Shown: positions 1 through 13,410, counted from the first letter of the stretch. The stretch: DNA of 64,000 nucleotides from Apricaphanius iberus (GCA_028564705.1 JAPXFQ010000074.1:930001-994000); one strand, 5' to 3'. Made by a program: numbers and translations. Notes: generated by a model not told the origin, from the sequence alone.

Positions 1-108
1 GATAACTACAGATTCCTCAACCCATTTAGAGTTTAACATGGCCCACATAATATGGTCCATGACTACTCAAGCAGTGTCTATAGTTGAGTTCACCTGATCT
101 CTGTACAG

Positions 109-3100
109 GCCGCAGTTGCTGAAGTCATGAATCAGGTCCACAAGCTGGAGGCCAAGCTGGACGGTCTTGTGCCCATGTTCATCAACACAAACAGTGGCCA
201 GTTCACCCATCAAGGGATCTACACATTGGGAGCCAGAGCAGACAGCTACTATGAATACCTATTGAAGCAGTGGATCCAAGGGGGCAAGAAGGAAAACCAG
301 TGAGTTCCTTTTAACATCATATACAGTGCATCTGGAAAGTATTCACAGCGCTTCACTTTTTCCACATTTTTTAATATTACAACCTTATACCAAAATGGAT
401 TCAATTGATTTTTTTCTTAAAATTCAACACGCAACACCCCATAATGACAATGTAAAAAAATGTTTAGATTGTTGCAAATTTAAATATAAAATAACAGAAA
501 TCACATGTACATAAGTATTCACAGTCTTTGCTCAGTACTTTCTTGATTCACCATTGGCAGCAATTACAGCCTCAAGTCATTTTGAATATGATGCCACAAG
601 CTTGGCACACCTATGTTTGGGTAGTTTTGCCCATTCCTCTCGAGCTCCATTAGGTTGGATGGAAAGCGTCGGTGCACAGCAATTTTCAGATCTCTCCTGA
701 GATGTTCAATTGGGTTTAGGTCTGGGCTCTGGCTGGGCTACTCAAAGACATTCACCGTGTTGTTCTGTAGCCACTCCTTCGATATTTTTGGCTGTGTGCT
801 TATAGGGTCATTGTCCTGCTGAAAGGTGAACCGTCGCCCCAGTCAGAGGTCAAGAGCGCTTTGGAGCAGGTTTTCATTCAAGATTTCTCTGTAAATTGCT
901 GCATTCATCTTTCCCTCTATTCTGACTAGTCTTCCAGTTCATGCTGCTGAAAAACATCCCCACAGCATGATGCTGCCACCACCATGCTTCACTATAGGGA
1001 TGGTATTGGCCTGGTGATTAGCGGTGCCTGATTTTTCTCCAAACGTAACGCCTGGCATTTACTCCAAAGAGTTCAATTTTTGTCTCATCAGACCAGAGGA
1101 TTTGGTTTCTCATTGTGTGAGAGTCCCTAAGGTTACTTTTAGCAAAGTCCAGGCGAACTGCTATGTGCCTTCTACTAAGGAGTGGCTTCCGTCTGGCCAC
1201 TCTACCATACAGTCCTGATTAGTGGATTGCTGCAGAGAGGGTTGTCCTTCTGGAAGGTTCACCTCTCGCCACAGAGGAATGCTGGAGCTCTGATAAAGTA
1301 ACCATCGGGTTATTGGTCACCTCCCTGACCAAGGCCCTTCTCCCCCGTTCATTCAGCTTAGAAGGCCGGCCAGCTCTAGGAAGAGTCTTGGTGGTTCCAA
1401 ACTTCTTCCACTTACGGATGATGAAGGCCACTGTGCTCATTGGAACCCTCAAAGCAGCAGAAATGTTTCTGTAACCTTCCCCAGCCTTGTGCCTAAAGAC
1501 AATCCTGTCTCGTAGGTCTACACTCATTTCCTTTGTCTTCATGATTGGTTTGTGCTTTGACATGCACTTTCAACCCAGGGGCCTTATATAGACAGGTGTG
1601 TGCCTTTCCAAATCATGTAAAATCAGCTTAATTTACCACAGGTGGACTCAAATTAATCTGCTGAAACACCTCAAGGATGATCAGAGGAAACAGAACGCAC
1701 CTCAGCTCAATTCTGAGCTTCATGTCAAAGGCTGTGAATACTTATGTACATTTGATTTCTCAAGTTTTTATTTTTAATAAATTTGCAACAATTTCAAAGA
1801 CACTTTTTTCACATTATCATTATGGGGTGTTGTGTTTAGAATTTCATGGAAAAAATGAATTTAATCCATTTTGGAATGAGGTTGTAACATAAAAAAAAGT
1901 GGAAAAAGTGAGGCGCTGTGAATACTTTCTGAATTCACTGTACAGTAATAACCTTTAGGCAGGTATTAAACATAATTTTCATTATGCCCACATTTATCTA
2001 TTACAACTTTTTTATTGATCTGATTTAGTATTTGAATCTTAAACATCATGTTTTTATCAGTCATAAGCAGAAAATTGTAATTAACAAAAGAATATTGAAA
2101 AAATCAGTTATACAGAATTAATCTTTGTTTCACTTGGTAAAATTTTAATCTAATGTATTGAACATGAGTTTTATACATGTGTATTTGTTATATTACTTTC
2201 TATACATTATTTTCTTAACTATGCTGTAGCTCCTTTGGCTAAATGTTAAAACATGACCTTGTAATGAGATAAACAACTATACCCAATGCAATGCTAATCA
2301 TACAGTAATCCCTGAGTTCTTTCTCTTTGGTCCCTGTGATCTTTAGATTTCTGGAAGACTATCTGCAGGCCATCGAGGGGGTGAAGAAGAACTTGCTGCA
2401 GAAATCTTCCCCAAATGGCCTTGTTTTTGTTGGGGAGCTCTCACATGGACAGTTTAGTCCTAAAATGGTTAGTAATGGTTAAACCTGCCTTTTTAATTTC
2501 TGTGGAAAATCAGATTGATTATTGCTATGTAGCGATCACTGTTAATAGAATAAAAATCTCCCATCCGGAACGTAATCAATCTTGGGATGGGGTGGGGTAC
2601 CAAAGACGCAGCAGACCCGTCCTCCAGATCTGGGGAAAAGAAATACGCTTTCATGTGACGGATTTGAAGGAGCCTTTGTACGTTGTGTTGATGTGATGTA
2701 ATCAACCTTCATATGCGACCTTCCAAGGACAAAGCCACTGAATTTGCCCCCTAAATAAATTGGAGAGATTTTTTTTTTGTTTTAAACTATATAATGTTTT
2801 TTACAGCCTTCAACTTCTGGGATAGACATATATATGATAAAATGTTACCGTTGGTGTTATGTAGTATTAATTTGTCCTTAAATTTAACTTGTATACTGTA
2901 GTTAATGTTAGACCACAAAGTAAAACGGCTCGTTTCTCTATAATCCCACCTCCTCTCTCATGCAGAGCTGCTCTGACTGAGAAAAACAGCTGAGCATTTG
3001 TCTTAAACAGGAGTCCAACAGTGGTTTTGTGCCACAATAACACAGTTATATTAAGGGCTTGGACGTTTGTTTTCTTTATTAAAAACAAAAAACTGTAGTC

Positions 3101-6100
3101 ATTAAAGCTTATTTCAGCTGCTAAAAATCAACCATCTACCAGGCTATAGACGGAGCCCATCCAGACTTTAGACAGCGCCCAACCAACACAGCTGAGTCCA
3201 GCAAGCAATCTTTCCAGCCCAGTATATAAAAAAGCTGTGGGTGGTGTTTGCACCCGTTTACTGAACATTCTGAGATGCTCCAGATCAATTAATTAACCAT
3301 ACAATGCTGTTATAAGATCACATAAGTGGCTTGATAAATGGCTAACACACATTAGCTTGTTGCTACTTAGTTCTCTGCCCATCGGGCGTCGTTGTTGTTG
3401 TTAAAAGTGATCCAGCTGCTGTTCTTTAGAAATGTAAAATAAAGTCCTGTAATCCATGTAGCCAACAGGTGTTCTTACATAGACATTTTAGAAAGTAAAA
3501 TTCTAACAAAAAAAAGTGGTTTAAGCTGCTAAAACCGGTGCAGCTACGAACTTTGAGAATGGGGAGGGTGTGTTTGCAGCTTTACCACAGGTAGGCAGCA
3601 GTGTCTGCAGGGGCGGTGCAGACACCTCTAGCACTTCTTAGTGGTAATACAGTGACTTAAAATATGTCACTATGTTACCATTCAGTGGTAGGTGATTTTA
3701 TTCACTGGTGTGATGACTCATTTTTAAACTTAAATGTGACAAAAACAAAGGACATGTGTATTGATTTTTAGGAAGAAACCAAACCCACCATTTTTAACTC
3801 TGATTAAGGAGGAGACAGTGGAACGTGTTGACGGTTTTAAGTACCTTGGTGTCGTTATCGACAGTAAGCTGTCTTTTAATGTTAACACTGATGCTGTGTG
3901 CAAAAAATCACAGCAGCAACTGCCCTTCCTCCGGATGCTCAACCACTTTGGGGTGTGCAGCAAATTAATGACAATCTTTTACCACTCCATGGTTGAATCT
4001 GTCCTGACCTATGCCATCATCACCTTGTTCGGCAGCCTGTCATTGGCAGATAAAGGTTAGAGCACATAACAAAAATCGTAAGCAAAATCATGGGTGTTCC
4101 ATTACCCAACGTATTATAGGAGGGTAAACTCCAAGTCTCAGGGCATCATACAGTGTCCTGAACATCCTCTGTACCCTGATTTTGAGCTCCTACCCTCAGT
4201 CAGGAAATTTAGAGTGCCAAAGGCCAAATCAAACCGGATGAAAAACTAATTTTTAACTCAAGCCATTGCACAACAAAATCTACATTTTAAAGTGAAAAGT
4301 TGTGATGGGTAGTAATGATCCGGCCTTCAGCTTTCCTTTGTGTGTGTTTTGATGTTGCTTGTCCTTGTTCGTGGTGGTCGTTTTTTTTCCTATGCTTTTA
4401 TGTTTTTTAGTTCTTATGTTTTTACCCATCTGCAAAGCAAATTTCCCTCAGCGGACAATAAAAGTAAAGCTGCAGTTGAAAAGTCAGTCATTTTCCAGGA
4501 GAGAGCGGTGAAGCTGCTCAGAGAGCAAGATTCAGGAGTAATACTCTGACATGCATGAATTATCCAAAAAAACAACAACACTTTGGCTGTGTTTTTTATG
4601 AGAAAATTGCATTATCAGATGATTTAAAACTCCAAATACATTATTTTGCATTTCGGTCTTTTAAAAAGGAACAATGTTTGGAGCTGGATTGTTTTGTTTC
4701 TTTTTAATTAGAGGCTGGCCAATATACCGGGCTGATATATTCAATGTTTTGTATATCAGCCATTGGCTGAAATTTGTTTTTAAAAGCTGATATTAAAGAA
4801 AAGATTAGACACCCGTTTGGCCAGTTGCAGCCATTACTTGACTGAAAGTACCCACACACACCCAACCAATTTGAACCAACCCACTCATATTTTATTCTTG
4901 AGTTCGGCGTTTAATTTTGACTGCTCTATTTTTACATATGTTTTAAATTTTATTATTTACTACCATGGCGTAGTGGGCTTTGTGGTGATTTTTCTTTGAT
5001 GCTGAAAGTCCAGATTCTATCTAAACCAGCTATTTGCTCCATTATTCCAGTTACTATTTGAATTTATCTTATTTTGTATACATAGAGACTTGAATCTGTT
5101 ATATTTTCTACTGTTCTGAAACCATTTGCACTCGGGTTACTATTGGAGTTTGTTTTTTATAATGTTATACACTGGAAGATCAATATGTATTTAAAGAGTT
5201 TAATTGACTTTTTAATGTGTTCAGTTGTCTTTCACAATCAATGTGCCGCTAAAAAGTATATATATAAGCTAAAGTATATTTTAACCTTTGGATATCGGCC
5301 TTAATAATTGGCTTTGGATACGGCCATCAGCGACCAAATTTAAAAAAAAAATCGCCATCGACCTTTAAAAAAAGCTACATCAGTCTGCATCTGTTTTTAA
5401 TGGTTTATTAGTTTAAATTTGGGTTGAACAAAAATTTACGGGTTAAAGAGTTAGTCCCTGATATAACCTTGTTTGTGGGGAGGTCAAGGTTAATATACTG
5501 TCCAACTTCTATCAAGATTCAGTGGCTATTCTAGATCCTCACGTGGGAAGTAGTGAGTCATCCATAAATGTAGAGGAGCAGATACAGTCTGTAGCCCATC
5601 TTAGTTTCATTTCAAAGACTTTAAGGATCCTCTGGTCTTTGAAAGCACCTGGCACTGCCTATCAACATTTTCTATCTTGTGTAAGTTATTACAGTTTAAC
5701 TTCTGTAGGTAAATTTTTTTTTTTTATTTCTACTCCTCTTAATTTTCCAAGTTAAAATTGTCTGAAGGTTTTTTTGCTGTTTGTAGCCGTTCAGTGCTCA
5801 TTAGCTGGAACGGTCTGTTTTTGTTTAGGATCACCTCGTGTGTTTCCTGCCCGGCACTTTGGCTCTCGGCGCTCACAACGGACTTCCTGCCGATCACATG
5901 GACTTGGCCAAAGAGCTGATGCAGACCTGCTACCAGATGTACGTCCAAATGGAGACTGGCCTCAGTCCTGAGATCGTTCACTTCAATATGCACCAGGGCA
6001 GTATCAGAGACATTGATGTGAAGGTAAGTGGTTTCTCCTAAATAATTTGTAATATTTCACAACTGGTTGTGCTGTACTGAATAATAAGATGGGACCCAGG

Positions 6101-6870
6101 ATAAAACACAGTGAGGCAAAAAAAAGTATTTGTGCGAGTTGGCCCATTTATAGGATGAGAGAAGTCTGTAATTTTTATCATAGGTACGCTTCAAATATAA
6201 GAGACGTAATGTGAAAACATTCCAAAATATGATATTGAATGTTGTTTTTTTTTTTTAAAGGAGTCTTAATCTATTACTACTATAGATGCCCACACACCAT
6301 TCTAGAAGTATTTGAGTGAAAAAACAAAAAAGACAACGTGAATGTTGTTTTTTTTTTTCCACATTAATGTGATTTGCACCACAAACCAAGCTTCTCTACA
6401 AACTATCACAATCTGTCCTGCTCTTTCCCAATCCAGTCTCTGTCAGGTTGTCGGTATAGCGAAAGGACCGATTAACTGCTGCTACTGCAAGATGCAGGGC
6501 AGGGAGGAGAATGAGGAGGCGCACCTGACCGCGGTGTGGTCTAATCATCTAAACATTAAAAGGGCCTGATTTAATGTTTCATTTTTTCAGAGTAGTTAAG
6601 TTTTGCCACAGAAGTGAATGACAGCAAATTAAATTATACTTTGCAACATTATGTAATGTTTTTTCTGCAGGAAAATAAGTCTGAACTATGATCTAAGAAC
6701 AGAGCTACTGAGCCTGCCCCTCCTGCAGAGGGGGGAGGTGGGCTATGAAGTGCCACAACAATATTACATTAATTGCTTAAAACTATGAGGGAAAATCTCT
6801 TGCGATTAAAAGGGAAATTGTGTTACTCTGTTATTTGTGAAGACCTCTGGTAATCATGACTCCCACCCGC

Positions 6871-6906
<36 letters not shown>

Positions 6907-9900
6907 CATCCAATGCAGAGTCTTCATCAGATGTGCATCCACGGCTGATCAGAGTCTTCTGGGTTCACGCTGAACAACAATGTGCACATAATGGCTGATC
7001 CCTCTGGAGCTTGTATGTTAGCCACTGAAACTGCCTTGTTTGACTCTGCAGAGTCTCGTTTCATCATTTTCTTTTAGCTGCTTGAGGATTTGGTCCTGCT
7101 GTGGTGCGCGAGTTTACTGAGTCTGGTATCAGTGTTGACCTCAGTGAGCTCTAATCTCACATCGCTACTTGCGTTCATGTATCCTTTGATTTATTAAATA
7201 AGCTGGGGACAACTTTTGAGTAAAAACTAGCGGGCCAATATTATTATTTTTTATTTAATGATTTTATTTTAATGATGAAGTTTCTTCTAAATACCACCTT
7301 CAAGAGATTCTAGCAGATGACTAAAAGTATCATCTGCTGTGACACCGCAGAGGCTCTGACTTACTCGACCATAGACTTTACATGTAATCTTGCCGCTGCT
7401 GACACTGGCGTTTTGGGCGGTGTGAACGCAGCATAATTCGTTAATTGTAGCGGCCAAAGCCGTTTCAAACAACTGCTGTTTATCAGTAGATATCTTTCAA
7501 TCTTTGTTGTCTCTTTGTATCTTTGTTTACTAAATGATCCCGGATGTCGCCACGCTGTTATCAGTTTAGCTCGCCTCTGGCCCGCCTACATCAGATCCAC
7601 CGATTTGATTGTTTCCCCGAGCTGCTGCAGTAAGGCGGATCATTGCTCGATTCCAGGGCGTCTTGCAGAGACTATTCAAATTGTGCTCTCGTGAGACCTC
7701 TGGATTTCCAGGGTAACAATGTGATATCCTAGATTTTTTTTTTTTACTGTCTGTCTCTTACAGTTGATTTGCATCTATGATAAAAATTACTGACATCTCA
7801 TCTTTTTAAGTTGGACAACCTGCACAGTCAGTGGCTGCTACATCCTTTTTGACCAACTGTATGTAGTCAAATAAGGATATCAGCTGCATCTGTGGGCAGG
7901 GGCTCTTCATGCTCTGACTTCAACTGCAAAGTTAACAGGTAGATACAGGTAGAAAAAAAAAGAAGCTACATTTAACCCCGTTAAAACATAACAGTGGTTC
8001 ACCACACCTGAGTTCAATTTCTCTTGCCCCACCCTGACCTTATTATTGCCAGTCAATCAAGAAATCCCTAAAATCTGACTTACTTGATGAAGTAGACAGA
8101 ATGATCCTCAAAAGCTAGACATGCTTGGATCCAAAGCAATTCAGGAAAAAATAAGAATAATGCGTATTTAAATATCAGTGTGGAAAAAGTTCTAAAGCTT
8201 TGGGACTCCAGTGAACCACAGAAATGGCCTTTATTCACTTAGGGTGAAAACATGAAATGGTGATGAACCTTAGCGGACGACCAAACCGACCCCAAGAGAG
8301 CCGTGGCGACTCATTCAAGAAGTCACAAACCATCTAAAAAAAACATCCAAAGAACTTCAAGCCTCACTGACATCCGTTAAGGTCAGAGGTCATGACTCTA
8401 CCATGAGAAAGAGAGTTTGCAAAAACAGTCCGAATGGCAGGGATCCAAGACAAAAACTCCTGCTGAGAAAAACAACATTAAAGATCATTTCACTTTTGTC
8501 AGAAAACATCTTTATGATCTCCAAGACTTTGGAATTCTCTGTGGACAGATGAGACAAAGGTGGAACTTTACGGAAGGTGTGTGTGTTCAGTTATGTCTGT
8601 GTGATTAAAACAAAAAAACTTGAATTCTACTCTACCAAAACATCCTGAGGGAAGAATATCCAGCCATCTGTTGGTGACTTCAAACCTTCCAATGTGGCTA
8701 AACTACAACAATTCTGCAAAGATAAGAAGGGCCCACATTCTTCTGCAGCTGGAAAAGAATCACTGCAAGTTATGACAAACTATTGACTGCAGGTGTTGCT
8801 GCTGAAGGTGGCCCAAACAGTTATTGGGGTCCGGAATCAAGGCAAGGCAATTTTATTTATATAGCACACTTTCAGCACAAGGCAATTCAAGGTGCTTTAC
8901 ATGATTCAGTGGTATAGAAACCAAATACATGACAAAAATAGGAAAATTAAGACGGATCATCACTAAAAGAAATGCATTTAGTAATTGAAGCCTAAAATGA
9001 AGTTTATGTGAGAGTATGAAATTTAAAAACAAAAACACGAGAATCCATTAATAAAAAGAGCAACGTGCAAGGAGCAATTTAGGAAAGGTAAAAGAAACAA
9101 TTTTTTTTTGCAAAAATCAATCACTTTGTCACACAGGGCCATGTTGGTTTGGATTTTTTTCTCCCTTAGTAATAAAGATCTTCATTAGTACAATTGCATT
9201 TTGTTGTGTTGCCTTTGACTTTTTATTTAAATTTGTTTGATCTGAAACATTCAATTGTGCAAACATGCAATTAAAAATCAGGAAGATTGTAACAGTTTCA
9301 CTTTATAAAATGAATTCCTGAAATAAAATGTTTATATTTTTATTCTTTCTTACAGTGTTATTCACAGTATAGCATTTTTAGATGACAAATGTCAACATTC
9401 TGCTTTGATCTATGATAAGTCAGTAAAGCTAAGAGACAATTTGAAAATAAAAAAGCAGTTGAAAATATTTGCTGAGTGAGAGAAATTTAAGAACCGTCTC
9501 AAGTCCTCTGTCTTTTGCTTTCCGACAGCCTGCAGACAGACACAACCTTCTTCGACCAGAGACTGTGGAGAGTCTCTTCTATTTGTTCCGGTTCACAAAA
9601 GATCGGAAATACCAGGACTGGGGCTGGAAGATTCTACAAAACTTTAACAAGTATACCAGGGTGAGTCTGATGAAACGACTGTCAAATGTGACTCAAAGTG
9701 ACTGTTGCCCACCTGGGATTATACAAAGTCAGATCTGTGTGCTGTTTAAAGTTCATACTCACAGCATTAAAGTAAATCATTTATAAGCCTGGTAATTATG
9801 AAAACATCTGCCTATGATTCATTTAGAGACAATCAGAAATCGTACACCTTTTGTCAGGTAGTTACAGGTTTAGGAGGCACTGTTATTCATTTAGTAACTA

Positions 9901-12670
9901 CTTTTAACCCTGGGTGTCGATCAGAACACTGCTTGAAGTTTAGATGAGGAGTAGACTCATTAATGGCACTTAAATGTAGGTGGAGGCAGGAGAAATTTGT
10001 CCAGACTTGCTTTAAGAATCTTTATGCAGCAGAGTGAAGTGATTACAAGACTTTCTCAGTCATGAGGCAACCTTTGGTGTAATTGAAGATGTACAGGAGA
10101 CAATGACATGGTTTCCTGTAGATCAACAACCTAAACGATCTAATAACCTCAGACATGTTTACATACATGCACTTTAATGAAACTATCTCCCTTAACATCC
10201 CACATTCACTATTGAGACATCATATCTGCATTTAACAAACCTAACATTAATTAAAATGTCTAAATGAATGGACCTGACGGAACATAACACTTAAACATGC
10301 TTATGACCGAAGTAGCACCATAACATCAGATAATTAGCGTCCCACACCCAGATTGGATGCCAATTAGTATTTAGCATTGGCAGCTAATGAGCTAACCTCC
10401 GACTATACATTATAACTAACACAACTGCTACTTCCAAACTCTAATAATATCACACACATGACAGCTACGTTGTCGGCTAACTGCTCATGCTGCTCTTAAA
10501 GCTTTTCTAAGCTGCAGCAGAGCCTGATTGCCACAACTGCGCATGTGCATGAGGGGCAGAAAGGGAGTAGATAAAGGGACAGCTACAGTTTTAAGAGAAA
10601 AACAGAGCTTTAGAAAATAAACAATAACGTTAATTACAGAATTTTTTTGTTAATTGTACTTGTCTACGTTGTGACAAATCAATGAATCCTGGCAGCCCTA
10701 ATATATATAAATATATACTAATTTTGGCCTTAAAATCAGCAGTAGAATACAGGCAGTAAGCCCGTGAAACATCTGCAATTAATTGTTTGAACCAGTTTTT
10801 TAATTTAGGGTTCGATTTCCACTCCTTTCTCTATTTCTGCAAACCCAATTCAGACTGACAAATTGGTGCAATCTGTGATTTATTTAGTGAGCTGTTTATT
10901 TTAGACAAGCACGGCTAGGTCAGCCAGCAGCCGATTTAAACACAGTAGGGTTAACTGCTAGTCTGACTGCAGCAGGACTGGCTGCCTACTAGCGCTCTGG
11001 GATGGGCGAGAGCAGAGCACAACAGCACCGCTGCTTGGGTGGAACGATAACGAGGCTAAGTGCTTCATGTCAGTGTTCCAAAGACAGTTGTTAGATTTGT
11101 TGCTAGTTGCTTTATCGAAAGTCGCTAGAGGGGTCTAAAAACTCTCTAAATATAGCAACAAAATAGCTAAGATGAAAACACATGATTCCACACCCTGCAC
11201 TCTGTAACATAGTATAGCTGTTTGCTATACATTGCAAAACTAAACATCTGGGTTGTTTTTTGTTTTATTCCTGCTTTTTAAATACCGAAAATACCAACAC
11301 GGGAAGACTGACATCAGTGTCAGTCATACATTTTGGTATCGGTAAGTTTTAGTTTATCGCCCAGGCCTGCTTCCAGCTATCACTAAACTCTTCAATATGG
11401 GAACATCATTGTTTTCTCATGCAGCTACGGTACAAAAATAAGATGGACCGAACCAGAGATTTGTCATCAAACACATCATTCAACAGCAACAAGGTCTATA
11501 AAATGCTCTGCACTGAACTCAACGATAGACCTGAAACGATGTCCGGCTCATTGGAAACATCAGATACTACCAGTGGCATCCAATCAGCACAAAGTCTTGA
11601 TGTTGGATGAAACGCAAGTCGGAAGTAATTTTTCAATGCTGCATTCAAGTACAGCTGAGAAACTAGATTGTCAAAATATTAAAACTCAGTGATTTAATCA
11701 TGTTTTATTCTCAAATAAGAGAAAGTATCATTTCAACATTTCTAAACCTCATTACTACTACTCTGGCTATGTCTGTGCTATTTTTTAAATTTTTTTAAGC
11801 CACATCAAATCTCATCAGTTCTATACTTTGAGTTATAGACCATAATAAAAGCAATAAATTTAAGGAAATTGAGAGGAATTCACAAAAGTAATGTGCAAAT
11901 TTGTCTTCAAAGTATACCGAAAACGTACCGAAGCAGGATTTTTGCGTACTGTTGAGTTAAGGTTCTGGTCGAGTATTATTGTCTACCTGCTAGTAAGAAC
12001 CTTTGTTAATCAAAACAAAAAAGTTCAACGTCCCATTTCAAAGGCACAGTGAATGCCTCATGATGTTGTGACCTGGTTTTCCACATAGACATCACTGGGT
12101 GTGCCATTTTCTCAGGAAGATGGACTTTCTTTTAGAGAAAATTAACTAGAACTAAAGTCAAAGTCTATGGTCTCTTCATACGTAAAACATGTTGACAGAT
12201 TATTTAATTATGCACGTTTGTGCAGTAACAGGTCGGAGACATATATTACCAGCCCACCCTGTTTAGCAGAGCAGCACTGGACTCTACAGAAACTGTTTGT
12301 ACCAGGCAGAGAGGTGCTTTATCTGCTGATATTTTCTGTTTACTGTCAGGATGTGGACTTTTTTTCATACTGATATATATCCAAATCTGTTTTCTGATTG
12401 CTGGTGTTGCCATGGTTTCAGTCTAATCAGTTTATTATTGTGAATATGTTTATGGGCCCTCAGGTTTCCACTGGTGGCTACACGTCCATCAACAACGTGT
12501 GTGATCCAGAGTATCCGAGTCCCAGAGACAAGATGGAGAGCTTCTTCCTGGGCGAGACCCTGAAATATTTGTACCTGCTCTTCTCCGAGGACACCAACCT
12601 CATTAACCTCGACAAGTACGTCTTCAACACTGAGGCTCACCCGCTGCCCATATGGCCTTCCACGGAGTGA
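109..12670 (+). CDS. man1b1: ER mannosyl-oligosaccharide 1,2-alpha-mannosidase, C-terminal part
   Basis: Glycoside hydrolase family 47 enzyme that trims the middle-branch mannose of Man9GlcNAc2 on ER glycoproteins and marks misfolded ones for ERAD; a type II membrane protein in ER/Golgi. Five exons are visible: 109-299, 2347-2467, 5829-6023, 9529-9660 and 12464-12670, all with GT-AG borders and matching phase, giving 281 codons to TGA. The N-terminus (membrane anchor and first half of the barrel) lies left of the window. Residues known from human ERManI are present: Asp of [11 protein letters not shown], His of DHLVCFLPG, Glu of RPETVESLF and the calcium-binding Thr of [11 protein letters not shown]. 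The two cysteines of the known disulfide (VCFLPG and QTCYQ) are kept. The introns hold several transposons, but the coding frame is clean. The long runs identical to MAN1B1 make the Golgi MAN1A/1C paralogues unlikely. Confidence 0.96.
324..1940 (-). mobile_element. Tc1-like DNA transposon, full length but inactive
   Basis: The element lies in a man1b1 intron. Its ends are inverted copies that start CAGTG and share AAAGTATTCACAGCGC, followed by a T- or A-rich run, and it is flanked by the TA dinucleotide at 322-323 and 1941-1942, as expected for Tc1/mariner insertion. The transposase reads on the minus strand from about 1563. The N-terminal helix-turn-helix part runs to 1219, and a further piece at 1200-1018 (with LWSDETK, the first catalytic Asp region) is in a different frame. 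Stops and frameshifts continue to about 530, so it is a fossil. Confidence 0.9.
1018..1563 (-). pseudogene. Tc1-like transposase, frameshifted
   Basis: The first 114 codons (1563-1219) start [14 protein letters not shown] and hold two DNA-binding helix-turn-helix regions with the linker GRPSKL typical of Tc1 transposases. The frame ends early. The catalytic segment resumes at 1200 in another frame with [12 protein letters not shown], and the part beyond 1018 is broken by stops. No functional protein is expected. Confidence 0.85.
1941..2346. other. man1b1 intron, remainder
   Basis: AT-rich intron sequence between the Tc1-like element and the next man1b1 exon. I see no gene, RNA or recognisable repeat in it. 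Confidence 0.6.
2468..3640. other. man1b1 intron, unassigned
   Basis: Intron sequence with short chance open frames only. No repeat family or conserved coding signal was recognised. Confidence 0.5.
3640..4480 (+). mobile_element. non-LTR retrotransposon 3' end, relic
   Basis: A reading frame at 3761-4060 contains [15 protein letters not shown] and [15 protein letters not shown], the typical end of a fish LINE reverse transcriptase (thumb and C-terminal part). It is followed by stops and, at about 4438-4465, by a 3' tail AAATTTCCCTCAGCGGACAA that fish LINEs of this type often carry. The YADD core and all 5' parts are missing, so this is a 5'-truncated dead copy. The clade is not certain. Confidence 0.75.
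4709..5375. repeat. degraded inverted-repeat DNA element (GGCTGGCCAATAT type)
   Basis: The left side reads GGCTGGCCAATATACCGGG and the right side carries diverged inverted matches such as ATATCGGCC and ATACGGCCATCAG. Fish genomes hold many nonautonomous (probably hAT-type) elements with GGCTGGCCGATAT ends. The copy is old and its target duplication was not found. Confidence 0.5.
6110..6300. repeat. Tc1-like end fragment, relic
   Basis: The segment with GAGGCAAAAAAAAGTATTTG, then TCTGTAATTTTTATCATAGG and GTACGCTTCAA, matches the end region of a common fish Tc1-like family. A second relic of the same family lies at 30428-30560, so each supports the other. Confidence 0.6.
6301..7984. other. man1b1 intron, unassigned
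   Basis: Intron sequence without recognised coding or repeat content, apart from an uninterrupted run of 33 T at 6874-6906, possibly the antisense tail of an old retroposed copy. Confidence 0.5.
7985..9310 (+). mobile_element. Tc1-like transposon relic, internally deleted
   Basis: Segments in order match a classic fish Tc1-like transposon: AAGCTTTGGGACTCCAGTGA near 8197, a degraded transposase ([11 protein letters not shown]; a frame at 8417-8608 with frameshifts), CTTCCAATGTGGCTAAACTA at about 8688 and, after an interruption, CACACAGGGCCATGTTGGTT near 9130. The catalytic centre is largely lost. The interruption at 8841-9060 is an L2 tail (separate entry). Confidence 0.8.
8841..9060 (-). mobile_element. 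L2-type LINE 3' tail inserted in the Tc1 relic
   Basis: The sequence starts GGCAAGGCAATTTTATTTAT, goes on through TATAGCACACTTTCAGCACA and AATTCAAGGTGCTTTACATG, and closely matches the starts of the L2 copies at 45964 and 60689. It is a short 5'-truncated copy in antisense orientation. Confidence 0.75.
9661..11349. other. man1b1 last intron, first part
   Basis: No coding signal. A GATACC/GGTATC-rich piece at about 11285-11365 resembles the remains of a small hAT-type element. The rest shows nothing recognisable. Confidence 0.5.
11350..12230. repeat. unnamed dispersed repeat, copy A
   Basis: Long segments recur in the same order and orientation at 14050-15000. Shared anchors include AGATGGACCGA, CAACAGCAA followed by AAGGTC, CCTGAAACGATG, and a GAAGTATAC/AAAGTATAC piece near the right. 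This copy sits in the last man1b1 intron and the other lies past the gene. No terminal inverted repeats or reading frame were found, so the class is unknown. Confidence 0.65.
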
Positions 12671-13410
12671 CAGCCACTGTGAAGCAAAACACGTCTCAGG
12701 GTTGCCATGACACCAGAATCATCTCTCTGTGTGAGCATGAGAACAGTAACCCTGACAACAGGCTCTTTGCTAGTGTTGAAAAGTCACATTCACAACAAAG
12801 TCTTTATTTATCAGAGTGGTGGGTTTTCATTCTTTGGATCTCTGTTGACGCCAACACCGGAAAAGATGATCACATCCCGACTCTGAAAGCCAACTGTGAT
12901 CAGCTGGTGCTACTGGGCCAAGTTTTACAACATCCAGTTTATAACTCCGACATTATTATTCGCAGAAATGTTTTTTAGACTTTTTTTTCTTTTTCTACTG
13001 TAATGAAGCAAAGCCAAGATCTACTTTGCAACTGTGAACTACTGCCAGCTTGTCGTCTCCACATTCCAGAAGAAGGGAAACCAGCCATCCGACCTGTCTC
13101 TGGGTTTCTCTTGCTAACAGGAAGAAGCTCTCATCATGAGACGCTTGGGGAGACTGAAGTGTTTTCAGATGTCTTCTCTGATTAAAAAGCTTCCTCACAG
13201 GGCGCACAGTCATGCTGCTTTCCTGTCCTCCAAGCAGTGTGGCTCTTCAACACCACAAACAGGCGCCCTTATTGGAAGTCTGAGGGGTTCATCATTAAAG
13301 ATAGAAAATACGGAATTTCTTGCTATATTTGACCCAATGGCTTTTATTTGAGTGAAAGTCAGTACACAATCAAGAACACAATAATGCTGAGAAAATGAAT
13401 AAACATTGGT
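12671..13410 (+). other. man1b1: man1b1 3' untranslated region (inferred)
   Basis: Sequence after the TGA of man1b1. AATAAA at 13398-13403, about 730 bases past the stop, is the best candidate polyadenylation signal. The true end cannot be fixed without transcripts. Confidence 0.45.
13398..13403 (+). promoter_or_regulatory. man1b1: candidate polyadenylation signal of man1b1
   Basis: Canonical AATAAA downstream of the stop codon. Chosen by motif and distance only. Confidence 0.4.

Noticed and set aside
12652..12978. Open frame past the man1b1 stop
   Set aside because: It overlaps the last codons of man1b1 in another frame and continues into the 3' untranslated region; no homology.
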